From Bacteroidaceae bacterium (lineage in GTDB: Bacteria > Bacteroidota > Bacteroidia > Bacteroidales > Bacteroidaceae): a stretch of 64,000 bases of DNA. This document shows, one piece after another, positions 48,601-56,154 of the stretch (within the stretch, counting starts at the first letter, position 1; every line of letters begins with the position of its first letter). Under the pieces are notes generated by a model. That model saw only the letters and a list, made by a program, of their open reading frames with translations, ran no database searches and was not told the DNA's origin. Location: positions 20,195-84,194 of the forward strand of contig JAFYNL010000003.1 in NCBI GenBank assembly GCA_017548075.1. The letters run 5' to 3'. The position numbers were made by a program, and so were the translations under genes.

Positions 48601-49213
48601 ATCGCTCCGTAGTGGTGAGAGTTGCTTCATCGAAGTACACGATGGTAATACAATAGTAACATATCCACTTAATGCTTGCCATGCAAGTGGGAAGCCATCT
48701 TTGCTCAAAGACCTTACCAACAACAAATGGACGCTCAGCTTTATAGATTCGCAGCCTGCCGTCAATCAGGAGATAACTCTCGACGGCCTCAAAGCTTGGG
48801 AGGGACTGCCTGTAGACAGCCTTGACGAACTTATGGGAACGGGCGTTTACGAGACGACCTTTAATCTTTCCGCAAATGATGTGGCAAATGGCCACTATCG
48901 TATTGACCTTGGCGATGTAAGAGAGTCGGCTCGCGTCTTTATCAACGACATATACCTGGGTTGTGTCTGGTGTGTGCCCTTCACTTTGGACTTCGACGGC
49001 GTGCTTCGCGAGGGAGAGAACATCATCCGTATCGAAGTAACCAATTTGCCTGCAAATCGCATTGCAGCCTACGACAGGCGCGGCATCAAGTGGCGCAAGT
49101 TCAATGAAATAAACGTAGTTGACATCAACTACAAACACAGTACCTATAAGGACTGGACTCCTATGCCTTCGGGACTGAACTCCTTTGTACAAATCCATAA
49201 ATACGTAGAATGA
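45662..49213 (+). CDS. Fusion of GH105 unsaturated uronyl hydrolase and GH106 alpha-L-rhamnosidase
   Basis: 1183 residues from the ATG at 45662-45664, signal peptide 1-21 (LKHLSFIFTIVFVAIMPIAAQ). Residues about 25-380 are a GH105 (alpha/alpha)6 barrel: SSLWTRGVYYEGLMALY, WTWIDAIQMAMPAYAKMYRITGDERF, YWSRGNAWVVAALVR, FEDYGTGCVLLGVVEYYKL. After a very short linker, residues about 385-1183 are a GH106 rhamnosidase: RWWWLGSAVTEKGLTWQMEQMASHGIGTLEI, FFNDSYEVFGADWTPSLPKEFEARRGY with the acidic residue near Glu588, SETFTWLTEHF, and GVDRMFFHG. A C-terminal beta-sandwich is at about 1070-1180. Together the halves would remove unsaturated galacturonic acid and then rhamnose from rhamnogalacturonan-lyase products. 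A palindromic insert encodes residues near 240-250. Confidence 0.92.
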   Translation: MLKHLSFIFTIVFVAIMPIAAQNADEVLNVARRVNSYFVQKWPDPTKDTFVGRRRPSSLWTRGVYYEGLMALYSIDAQENYIKYVDDWATYHKWTPRNGTETTNADDQCCMQTYLDRYEMTGNQQMLDSCRVNMEKQMSEGQTDYWTWIDAIQMAMPAYAKMYRITGDERFILFARDCYEWTRNKCGGGLWNAQEGLWWRDADFVPPYKENDGNNCYWSRGNAWVVAALVRTIESLIPTLSQRDRDGKEVRAFHEELKADYKAMMQALLKCQREDGFWNVSLVSPVTYGGPETSGTALFLMGMAWGIRNGLLPEEEYRAATDKAWNAVKEAIHPNGFIGYLQGTGKEPKDGQPVTYTSVPNFEDYGTGCVLLGVVEYYKLIKDCTSKAGSRWWWLGSAVTEKGLTWQMEQMASHGIGTLEITPLYGVQGNDANNISFLSPKWMQMLKHTINEGMRLGIQIDMNLGTGWPFGSPDTPLEEAACKVVVVDSLVDSKLAKSITLPAPQKEQRYARLIVQKDFKSRVKGKRRVLALYECRTGQKVKRAAPGGEGYVIDHFDSTAVAHYLSRFDKAFKTSGAPMPATFFNDSYEVFGADWTPSLPKEFEARRGYKLEDKLQEFVDGDAQVISDYRETLSDLLLQNFTEQWVRWSHERGVKVRNQAHGSPANLIDIYAAVDIPEIEGFGLSDFGIKGLRKDSGMTRKNYSDLSMLKYASSAAHITGKPLVSSETFTWLTEHFRTSLSQMKPDLDLMFCSGVDRMFFHGTCYSPKDDPWPGWRFYASVDMSPTNTIWRDAPMLMRYIEFCQKRLQEGEPDNDFLVLLPVRNMWRTNLDKRLMLFEINSMDKKSPEFIASILKIDSLGYDCDYISEKYLLSTSFINGKLQTAAGTRYAALILPPGCILTGKVKKHIESLKHQGAHIIYNIEGQELAKYAKSEELRTLLKMKMIRRRVGDGYRYFVSNLTPSDVKREVTLASTGEKVNISLRSGESCFIEVHDGNTIVTYPLNACHASGKPSLLKDLTNNKWTLSFIDSQPAVNQEITLDGLKAWEGLPVDSLDELMGTGVYETTFNLSANDVANGHYRIDLGDVRESARVFINDIYLGCVWCVPFTLDFDGVLREGENIIRIEVTNLPANRIAAYDRRGIKWRKFNEINVVDINYKHSTYKDWTPMPSGLNSFVQIHKYVE
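46372..46406. repeat. Palindromic insert inside the GH105 domain
   Basis: CATCCCAACCCTCTCTC and GAGATAGAGATGGG form an imperfect hairpin. It encodes about PTLSQRDRDGKE between two helices of the barrel, and is in frame. Confidence 0.6.
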
Positions 49214-51693
49214 CCATGAAAAAGATACTTTCTCTTATCCTAATAGCGACTTTTACGTTGGTAAGTAGCGCAAAGAAAGAGTTGTGGCCTGACGGGAGCG
49301 TGATGGATGCTTTCTTCAGTAACACAGCAAAGGTGGACATCAAGACGCTCGGCAAGCAATATGTTATATCGGATTATGGCGTGAAGAACGACTCCTCGCT
49401 CATTCAGACGGCTGAGATACAAGCCGTGATAGACCGATGTGCCAGCGAAGGCGGTGGAGTAGTGGTCATACCTGAGGGCACTTTCCTCTCGGGCTCGCTT
49501 TTCTTCAAGCAAGGGACGAATCTTTATGTCAAAGGACGAATAAAGGGCTCTGACCGCATACGCGACTTCCGCCTCTTGGAAACGCGCTTGGAGGGACAGA
49601 CGCTTCAGTACTTTGCAGCACTCATCAATGCCGACGGACTGGACGGCTTCTGCATTCTGGGCGACGGGGCGTGCTTGGATTGGGAAGAGACGCCCAGCGA
49701 GACAGGCATTCCTGTGCCCTCGAGTTGTATTGACGGAAATGGCTTCAACTATTGGGAAGAGTTTTGGTGCAGGCGTATGTACAACAAAAATTGCACTAAT
49801 CTCGAGGCCATGCGTCCACGGCTTGTTTATCTCTCGAACTGCAAAAACGTGACCGTTCAGGACGTCAATCTCATCAACTCTCCCTTCTGGACGAACCATC
49901 TCTACCGATGCGAGCATGTGCGCTACCTCGACGACTTCATCTATGCGCCTACCAAAGGAATTGTCCCTCCTGGTGATACAAAGCAGCATGGAGCCCCGTC
50001 GAGCGACGCGATAGACCTTGATGTGTGCCATGACGTATTAGTGCACGGCTGTTATATGCAAGTGAACGACGATGCCGTGGTGCTGAAAGGCGGCAAAGGC
50101 ACATGGGCAGACAAAGACCCCAACAACGGTCCTGTCTATAATGTGTTGGTAAAGAATTGCCATTATGGCAAGACGCACGGCTGCTTGACGCTCGGCTCGG
50201 AGTCCCTTCACGATTGGAACATCGTGCTCTCCGATATCAATATCAATAATGTCAATCGTGTCAATCGTGTCCTGTGGCTCAAGATGCGTCCCGACACGCC
50301 TCAGCATTACGAGAAGATACGCGTTGAGAACATCACGGGACGATGCAGCTCGTTCCTCGTAGTTCGTCCTTGGACGCAGTTCTTCCAGCCAGGCGACCGA
50401 CCCGACATGCCTGTTTCTCAGGCGAACGATATCACTTTTCGCAACATAAATGTCGATACGGATAACTTCTTCGATGTAGGCGAATCAGATAAGTACAAGC
50501 TCCAGGACTTCAACTTCGAAAACTGCAAGGTGCGAGGAGAGGAAGTGACGCCCCCTCTCCAGCTCCCCCGAGGTGGAGAGAAAGAAGTCTCCCCTCGGGG
50601 AGGTTTGGAGGGAGACTGGAGTTGGTCTCTCCCTGACGGCAACTACAAAGTGACAGTCACTCTTGGTTCCAGGAAAAAGGCCGCGCATACGGTCGTGAGG
50701 GCTGAATCGCGCAGGCTTATGATAGAGAACTGTACCACCAAGAAAGGCGAGTTCAAGACCTTCAGCTTTATCGTCAACAAGCGCTCGCCTGTAATTGCCG
50801 AAGGGAAAAGAGTAAGCCTGAAGCCCCGCGAATTGGGTTATCTCAATTGGGACGACTCGCTCTCCCTTGCATTCAGCGGCACTGCTCCTGCTGTAGAGTC
50901 CGTCAGCATCGAGCCCGACACCACGGCTACTACCATCTTCCTTTGTGGCAACTCTACCGTGGTAGATCAAGAGGAGGATCCTTGGGCTTCATGGGGGCAG
51001 ATGATTCCCCGATGGTTTACGGACAAAGTCGCCATCTCGAATCATGCCGAGAGTGGACTTTCGTTGCGTTCCTTTATGGCAAGCCATAGGTTGGAGAAAG
51101 TCTTGTCGATGCTAAAGGCAGGCGACTACGTCCTCTGCGAGTTCGGCCACAACGACCAGAAGGAGCACGGAGCAGGCGATGGCGCTTGGTACAGCTTCCA
51201 GTATCAGTTGAAACTTTTTGTTGACCAGGTGCGGACAGCAGGTAGCATCCCCATCTTTGTCACCCCCACTCAACGCCGTCATTTCGACGATGCCACGCAC
51301 ACGAAGATTCAGGAGACGCACGGCGACTATCCTGATGCCATGCGCGATGTGGCCAAGCGTGAGGGCGTGCCTTTGATAGAGTTGCACGACATGACGCGCG
51401 ACTTCTTTGAGACATTGGGCTTCGAGGGCAGCAAGAAAGCATTGGTCCACTATCCTGCAAATACCTTCCCTGGGCAGGAGAAAGCTTTGGAAGACAACAC
51501 CCACTTCAATCCCTATGGAGCCTATGAGGTGGCGAAGATGGTTGTGATGGGAATGAAACGGCTGGGGCTACCTATCGTTCAGTACTTACGAGAAGACTGG
51601 CAGGACTTCGACCCTCGTCATCCTGATGACCCTGATACGTTCCAATGGTATCCTGCCAACAAGCAGAACATGGCTAAGCCTGATGGAAACTGA
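49210..51693 (+). CDS. Fusion of GH28 galacturonidase and CE12 rhamnogalacturonan acetylesterase
   Basis: 827 residues. The ATG overlaps the stop of the preceding gene (ATGA); Met3 (49216) is an alternative. Signal peptide KKILSLILIATFTLVSSA. Residues about 50-440 are the GH28 beta-helix: DYGVKNDSSLIQTAEIQAVIDRCASEGGGVVVIPEGTFLSG at the start, SSDAIDLDVCHDVLVHGCYMQVNDDAVVLKGG with the catalytic aspartates near 287. Residues about 470-570 are a beta-sandwich typical of CE12 (DGNYKVTVTLGSRKKA ... ESRRLMIENC). Residues about 574-820 are an SGNH hydrolase: IFLCGNSTVV with the serine near 579, EFGHNDQKEHG, and DNTHFNPYGA with the Asp/His. It removes acetyl groups and galacturonic acid from rhamnogalacturonan. 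A repeat insert lies at the junction. Confidence 0.92.
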   Translation: MTMKKILSLILIATFTLVSSAKKELWPDGSVMDAFFSNTAKVDIKTLGKQYVISDYGVKNDSSLIQTAEIQAVIDRCASEGGGVVVIPEGTFLSGSLFFKQGTNLYVKGRIKGSDRIRDFRLLETRLEGQTLQYFAALINADGLDGFCILGDGACLDWEETPSETGIPVPSSCIDGNGFNYWEEFWCRRMYNKNCTNLEAMRPRLVYLSNCKNVTVQDVNLINSPFWTNHLYRCEHVRYLDDFIYAPTKGIVPPGDTKQHGAPSSDAIDLDVCHDVLVHGCYMQVNDDAVVLKGGKGTWADKDPNNGPVYNVLVKNCHYGKTHGCLTLGSESLHDWNIVLSDININNVNRVNRVLWLKMRPDTPQHYEKIRVENITGRCSSFLVVRPWTQFFQPGDRPDMPVSQANDITFRNINVDTDNFFDVGESDKYKLQDFNFENCKVRGEEVTPPLQLPRGGEKEVSPRGGLEGDWSWSLPDGNYKVTVTLGSRKKAAHTVVRAESRRLMIENCTTKKGEFKTFSFIVNKRSPVIAEGKRVSLKPRELGYLNWDDSLSLAFSGTAPAVESVSIEPDTTATTIFLCGNSTVVDQEEDPWASWGQMIPRWFTDKVAISNHAESGLSLRSFMASHRLEKVLSMLKAGDYVLCEFGHNDQKEHGAGDGAWYSFQYQLKLFVDQVRTAGSIPIFVTPTQRRHFDDATHTKIQETHGDYPDAMRDVAKREGVPLIELHDMTRDFFETLGFEGSKKALVHYPANTFPGQEKALEDNTHFNPYGAYEVAKMVVMGMKRLGLPIVQYLREDWQDFDPRHPDDPDTFQWYPANKQNMAKPDGN
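50549..50616. repeat. G/C-rich palindromic insert between GH28 and CE12 domains
   Basis: CCCCCTCTCCAGCTCCCCCG (50551-50570) and its approximate complement TCGGGGAGGTTTGGAGGG (50596-50613) make a large hairpin. It encodes residues about 448-470 (TPPLQLPRGG, KEVSPRGGLEG) in frame, exactly in a linker. Composition and lack of homology mark it as inserted. Confidence 0.75.
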
Positions 51694-51738
51694 TACGAAT
51701 TATGTGACTAAATATATTCCTATAAAATACTTAACACT

Positions 51739-53577
51739 ATGTATCTAAAGCATATCATGATGACATTTGCCTTTGTAACCGCAATAGGCATGAAGGCTCA
51801 AACAGAAGTTCCAGCACCACAGAATGTGTATGCTAGGCAGGTCACTTCGCTCAATGGCGAATGGAACTATTTTGTAGACCAGCAAGAGCAGGGCTACTAT
51901 GACTATCGCATGAACCCGACGAATTGGGGCTATTTCATTAACGCCAAGCCACAGAGGCCTTCGGATTTGGTGGAGTACGACTTCGACGCTTGCCCGACTC
52001 TCCATGTACCAGGAGACTGGAATACGCAAGACGAGCAGTTATTCCTCTACGAAGGGACGATTTGGATGAAGAAGGACTTCGAGATTGATAACAGACAACA
52101 GACAACGGACAACGGACGTTTCTTGCTCTACTTCGGGGCTGTGAACTACGAGGCTATCGTTTATGTGAACGGCAAGAAATCTGGACGACACGTTGGTGGC
52201 TTCACACCTTTCTGCTACGATGTGACTGACCTTGTGCATGAGGGCAAGAATTTCGTCATTGTGAAGATCGACAATAAGCGACACAGGGACAATGTGCCCA
52301 CGCTCATCTTCGACTGGTGGAACTATGGCGGCATCACTCGCGACGTGCTCCTGGTCAGCGTGCCAGAGACGTATATAGAGGATTATTCTTTGCAACTCGA
52401 CAAGGCAACAAAAGGCAAGAAGCGCTTGATAAATTTCTCTTTGAAGGTGAACAAGCCTGTAGCAGGACAGGAAGTCACCTTGAGCATCCCCGAGTTGAAG
52501 ATAAAGCAGAAGTTCGTAACAGATTCAGAAGGTATAATAAATTCTTCACTTTTCACTCTTAACTCTTCACTTAAACTTTGGAGCCCCGAAACTCCTAAAC
52601 TCTATAATGTGGAGATTGCGAAGGGCGATGAGGTCATCAAGGACGAGATTGGTTTCCGCACTATCGAGACGCGCGGCAAGCAATTGCTGCTCAATGGCAA
52701 GCCCATCTTCCTGCGCGGCGTTTGCTCTCATGAAGAGACGGCCTACACGAGTCGCCGTTGCAATAGTGCCGCAGATGCCGACACCTTGCTCAGTTGGGCG
52801 CGCCAGTTGGGATGCAACTTCATTCGTCTGGCTCATTATCCTCATAATGAGCATGCTGTTCGCGAGGCTGAGCGTCAGGGCTTTCTGCTTTGGTCGGAGA
52901 TTCCTGTTTATTGGACTATTTCGTGGCAGAACGAGGAGACCTACGCCAATGCTGAGCGACAACTGACTGATATGATTCGCCGTGACCACAACCGTGCTGC
53001 AGTCATCATTTGGTCGCTTGCCAACGAGACACCTCATAGCGATGCTCGCGATAAGTTCCTCGGTAGGCTTGCCCAGATGGCTCGGAGCCTCGACTCTACC
53101 CGTCTCATCTCGATGGCCATGGAGGTGACTGGAGCGTCCAACTATGTGAACCGCTTGCAGGACAACATGAATAAGTATGTCGATGTGGTCAGCTTCAATC
53201 AGTACATCGGCTGGTATCGCGACGTAAACGATGCGCCAAAGATGAAATGGGAGATTCCCTACGATAAGCCCGTCATCATTAGCGAGTTCGGTGGGGGAGC
53301 GAAGGCAGGATTGCATGGTGATAAAGGGCAGCGATGGACAGAAGAGTTTCAGGAGAATCTCTATCGCGAGAACCTTGCTATGCTAGATAAAATAGAAGGC
53401 CTTGCCGGAACTTGTCCATGGGTGCTCAAGGACTTCCGCTCACCAAGACGACCGTTGCCTGGCATACAAGACGGCTTTAATCGCAAGGGTCTTTTCTCCG
53501 ACCAAGGCAAGCGCAAGAAAGCCTTCTATGTGCTTCGAGAGTGGTATGAGGAAAAGAAGGAAAAAATGAAAGAATAA
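51739..53577 (+). CDS. GH2 beta-glucuronidase/beta-galactosidase-like enzyme
   Basis: 612 residues with signal peptide 1-21 (YLKHIMMTFAFVTAIGMKAQ). Jelly roll domain about 35-205 (VTSLNGEWNYFVDQQEQGYYDYR, NYEAIVYVNGKKSGRHVGGFTPFCYDVT), Ig-like domain about 210-310, TIM barrel about 315-612. Acid/base near Glu429 in IIWSLANETPHS, nucleophile near Glu516 in VIISEFGGGAKAG. No C-terminal LacZ domain is present, so it resembles the short beta-glucuronidase type; the sugar cannot be fixed from sequence. Two in-frame repeat inserts, at 52087-52117 and 52541-52572, sit in loops of the N-terminal and Ig-like domains. Confidence 0.9.
   Translation: MYLKHIMMTFAFVTAIGMKAQTEVPAPQNVYARQVTSLNGEWNYFVDQQEQGYYDYRMNPTNWGYFINAKPQRPSDLVEYDFDACPTLHVPGDWNTQDEQLFLYEGTIWMKKDFEIDNRQQTTDNGRFLLYFGAVNYEAIVYVNGKKSGRHVGGFTPFCYDVTDLVHEGKNFVIVKIDNKRHRDNVPTLIFDWWNYGGITRDVLLVSVPETYIEDYSLQLDKATKGKKRLINFSLKVNKPVAGQEVTLSIPELKIKQKFVTDSEGIINSSLFTLNSSLKLWSPETPKLYNVEIAKGDEVIKDEIGFRTIETRGKQLLLNGKPIFLRGVCSHEETAYTSRRCNSAADADTLLSWARQLGCNFIRLAHYPHNEHAVREAERQGFLLWSEIPVYWTISWQNEETYANAERQLTDMIRRDHNRAAVIIWSLANETPHSDARDKFLGRLAQMARSLDSTRLISMAMEVTGASNYVNRLQDNMNKYVDVVSFNQYIGWYRDVNDAPKMKWEIPYDKPVIISEFGGGAKAGLHGDKGQRWTEEFQENLYRENLAMLDKIEGLAGTCPWVLKDFRSPRRPLPGIQDGFNRKGLFSDQGKRKKAFYVLREWYEEKKEKMKE
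52087..52117. repeat. Heptamer tract inserted in the GH2 coding sequence (first)
   Basis: GATAACA GACAACA GACAACG GACAACG GAC, exact 7-bp units, translated as DNRQQTTDNGR in a loop of the N-terminal domain. Confidence 0.8.
52541..52572. repeat. Heptamer tract inserted in the GH2 coding sequence (second)
   Basis: ATTCTTCACTTTTCACTC plus TTAACTCTTCACTT, units of TTCACTY type, translated as NSSLFTLNSSL. The same units lie between genes at 59862 and 61475. Confidence 0.8.
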
Positions 53578-53591
53578 GAAGAATAAAGCTT

Positions 53592-53855
53592 ATGTTAGAA
53601 CACATTGCAGAATTCACGGCGTGGCCGATACTTACAGGCATCTTCATCGGCTACATTGCTAATCGGATTATGAGTGGCGAAGGTAAGGGCTGTTGCATGA
53701 ACTTCGTTATGGGAATAGTTGGCAGTTATGTTGGAACATTCATCAGCCATATGCTGAACATAGAACTGCTTGGCAAAGGCTATCTCACGAATTTTGTCTT
53801 CTGTGTAGTTGGCGCAATAACAGTACTATGGCTTTGGAAGAAGTTATTTGATTAG
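53592..53855 (+). CDS. GlsB/YeaQ/YmgE-type small membrane protein
   Basis: 87 residues with three membrane helices (AWPILTGIFIGYIANRIMSG, MNFVMGIVGSYVGTFISHML, YLTNFVFCVVGAITVLWLWKKL). The GYIANRIMSGEGKGCCMNFVMGIVGSYVG block is the family signature (glycine-rich pair of helices, formerly called transglycosylase-associated). Function is unknown; members are often stress-induced. It lies 14 bp after the GH2 gene and 88 bp before the DUF1080 gene, and may simply be carried in the operon. Confidence 0.85.
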   Translation: MLEHIAEFTAWPILTGIFIGYIANRIMSGEGKGCCMNFVMGIVGSYVGTFISHMLNIELLGKGYLTNFVFCVVGAITVLWLWKKLFD

Positions 53856-53943
53856 GCACTTAGCTCAATGAAACAATTTCGAAGATTACTCTGCTGACAT
53901 TGAACAGATTATTAAATTAACAAACATAAAACCTTGAACAACT

Positions 53944-54714
53944 ATGAAGAAACTAATCATGTTGGCAGCATTGATTGCTGCAAGTAGTGCTTGCAGGGCA
54001 CAACAGACAAAAGATTATCCGCAACCAGAAGCTATGCGACCAGGAATGTCGGAATACTGGACTCCTCAACCAAAAGTTGTTACGCCGGGTGACATCAAGA
54101 CCAACACTGCTCCGAGTGATGCCATCGTGCTCTTCGATGGGAAAGACCTCTCGGCTTGGATGAATCCTAACGGAAAGGATGCAGAATGGACCGTGAAGAA
54201 TGGTGTGATGACTGTCGATAAGTCGAAGGGAGATATCGTGACTCGACAGAAGTTCGGCAGCTATCAATTGCATTTGGAATGGTGCGTTCCCAAGGGTATT
54301 ACAGGCGAAAGTCAGGCAAGAGGCAATAGCGGTGTCTATATGCAAGATATGTATGAGGTGCAGATTCTGGATTGCTTTGAGAACGAGACTTATGTAAACG
54401 GCATGACGGGAAGCATCTACAAGCAGACACCGCCGTTGGTGAACGCAATGCGTAAGCCTGGTGAATGGAACGTCTATGACATCATCTATACGGCTCCTGT
54501 CTTCAAGGAAGACGGCACTTACCTCTATAAACCATTCATCACAGTCATCCAAAATGGCGTTGTCCTGCAAAACCATACGGAAATACAGGGCACAACTGAA
54601 TACATTGGTTTCCCAAGAACGGTGAAGCATGGTGAAGGCCCGATAAGATTGCAATCTCATGGCGACCCCAGCCAGCCAATTAGTTTCCGAAACATTTGGA
54701 TCAGACCATTATGA
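53944..54714 (+). CDS. DUF1080 protein (3-keto-disaccharide hydrolase family)
   Basis: 256 residues, signal peptide 1-19 with a cysteine (KKLIMLAALIAASSACRAQ), which may be a lipoprotein or a plain cleaved signal. The mature part is a concanavalin-like beta sandwich: DAIVLFDGKDLSAWM, TVKNGVMTVDKSKGDIVTRQKFGSYQLHLEW, GNSGVYMQDMYEVQILD and the end GPIRLQSHGDPSQPISFRNIWIRPL, all diagnostic. Members have been shown to cleave 3-keto-glycosides by elimination. The next gene, overlapping by 4 bp, is a Gfo/Idh/MocA oxidoreductase that could make the 3-keto substrate. Confidence 0.9.
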   Translation: MKKLIMLAALIAASSACRAQQTKDYPQPEAMRPGMSEYWTPQPKVVTPGDIKTNTAPSDAIVLFDGKDLSAWMNPNGKDAEWTVKNGVMTVDKSKGDIVTRQKFGSYQLHLEWCVPKGITGESQARGNSGVYMQDMYEVQILDCFENETYVNGMTGSIYKQTPPLVNAMRKPGEWNVYDIIYTAPVFKEDGTYLYKPFITVIQNGVVLQNHTEIQGTTEYIGFPRTVKHGEGPIRLQSHGDPSQPISFRNIWIRPL

Positions 54715-56000
54715 CAACGAGAAGAGACTTCCTTCGCCAGTCGGCCACTGCTTTAGCTGCAGGCATCATCATTCCTCGCACGCTATATGCATCCACTCGA
54801 AGCGTTGCTGCAAGCGACAGACTGAATGTCGCTCTGGTTGGATGCCGTTCTATGGGTTGGTACGACCTTTCTGATATCATGAGATATCCTGGCACAAGTT
54901 GTGTGGCTCTCTGTGATATAGATAGTGGCATTCTGTCGAGTCGAGCTGCCGAAGCCGAGAAGAACTGGGGCAAGCGACCTGCTCTCTATGGTGATTACAG
55001 ACGAGTGCTGGAGCGAGACGATGTGGATATTATCGTGATAGGAACTCCCGACCATTGGCATTGCAAGATAGCTGTCGATGCTTGCTCTGCAGGGAAAGAT
55101 GTGTATGTGGAGAAGCCTCTTGCCAACAGTATTGCTGAATGCGATGCGATGGTGGCTGCGGCTCAGCGTTATGGGCGTGTCGTTCAGGTCGGTCAGCAAC
55201 AGCGGAGTGCTAATCTTTGGCACAGCATGAAGGAATATATCGACAGCGGTGAACTGGGACACATAGGTCGAGTCAATGTCTGGGCAAACTTTGCGTATGC
55301 CGCTCTACTGAATCCCGCTAAGGACGGCCCCGTGCCTGATGGAGTTGACTTCGATATGTGGCTTGGTCCTGCACCCAAGCGTACTTTCAACGCATCTCGC
55401 TTTCATGGTTCGTGGCGCATGTTTTGGGACTATGGAGGAGGTTTGCTGACCGATTGGGGCGTGCATCTGCTCGATATGGCTTTGTGGGGAATGAACGTCA
55501 TGGGAATGCCTCAAAGAGTCGTCGCAGCTGGTGGCAACCATGCTTATCCCGAGAACTTCTCAGAGACATTCGACACCTTGAGCGTCACCTATCAATTCCC
55601 CGACTTCCTCATTCAATGGTCGAACATCGCCATCGAATCAGGTCCTTATGGCCGCAATTACGGGCTCGAGTTCAAGGGTACAAATGGCACTCTCATTGCC
55701 AATCGCGAGAGTTGGGAAGTGATTCCGCAGGGTGATAAGGTGGAGGCCAAACTTGTGAAGCCGTCGAATAACGATCACCTTGACCATACGACTAATTTCA
55801 TCGATTGCGTAAAGCGTAGGGATATGCAGACAGCCTGTCCCATTACGAATGGCAGTTTCTGTGCTAAGTATGCTCACATTGGCAATGTTGCAGCCAGAAC
55901 GCACGAAGCATTGACCTATGATGATGCCCATCATACCTTCCACAACCGAGAGGCTGATCGCTTCATCACTCCTGTCTATCGCAAGCCATGGAAGTTCTGA
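54711..56000 (+). CDS. Gfo/Idh/MocA oxidoreductase with Tat signal, partner of the DUF1080 gene
   Basis: 429 residues from the ATG at 54711-54713 (ATGA overlap with the previous gene). The twin-arginine signal is TTRRDFLRQSATALAAGIIIPR (residues 2-23). The Rossmann part is LNVALVGCRSMGWYDL (38-53), with EKPLA at 134-138 carrying the family lysine. The substrate domain has WRMFWDYGGGLLTDWGVHLLDMALWGMN. A folded, Tat-exported dehydrogenase acting with DUF1080 would suit oxidation of a sugar C3 followed by glycosidic cleavage in the periplasm. Related to, but distinct from, the oxidoreductase at 10945. Confidence 0.91.
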   Translation: MTTRRDFLRQSATALAAGIIIPRTLYASTRSVAASDRLNVALVGCRSMGWYDLSDIMRYPGTSCVALCDIDSGILSSRAAEAEKNWGKRPALYGDYRRVLERDDVDIIVIGTPDHWHCKIAVDACSAGKDVYVEKPLANSIAECDAMVAAAQRYGRVVQVGQQQRSANLWHSMKEYIDSGELGHIGRVNVWANFAYAALLNPAKDGPVPDGVDFDMWLGPAPKRTFNASRFHGSWRMFWDYGGGLLTDWGVHLLDMALWGMNVMGMPQRVVAAGGNHAYPENFSETFDTLSVTYQFPDFLIQWSNIAIESGPYGRNYGLEFKGTNGTLIANRESWEVIPQGDKVEAKLVKPSNNDHLDHTTNFIDCVKRRDMQTACPITNGSFCAKYAHIGNVAARTHEALTYDDAHHTFHNREADRFITPVYRKPWKF

Positions 56001-56029
56001 AGTATTCTAGAGCAGGATAGTCTGTAAAC

Positions 56030-56135
56030 GTAACGTAGTTAAATTTCAAACGTAACGTGTTACGTTGACGATTTTAACGTGTGTCGTTGGCAAAGTTAAC
56101 GTGTTATGATTGCAATCGTAACTGGCGTTGTTTGC
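56030..56135. repeat. 22-bp tandem repeat array G
   Basis: Five units with cores at 032, 054, 076, 098 and 120 of the 56-kb block, exactly 22 bp apart (AACGTA, AACGTG three times, AACTGG). Its 79-bp core is almost identical to array E. It lies between convergent genes. Confidence 0.92.
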
Positions 56136-56154
56136 CGATGCAACTGCCTTACTT

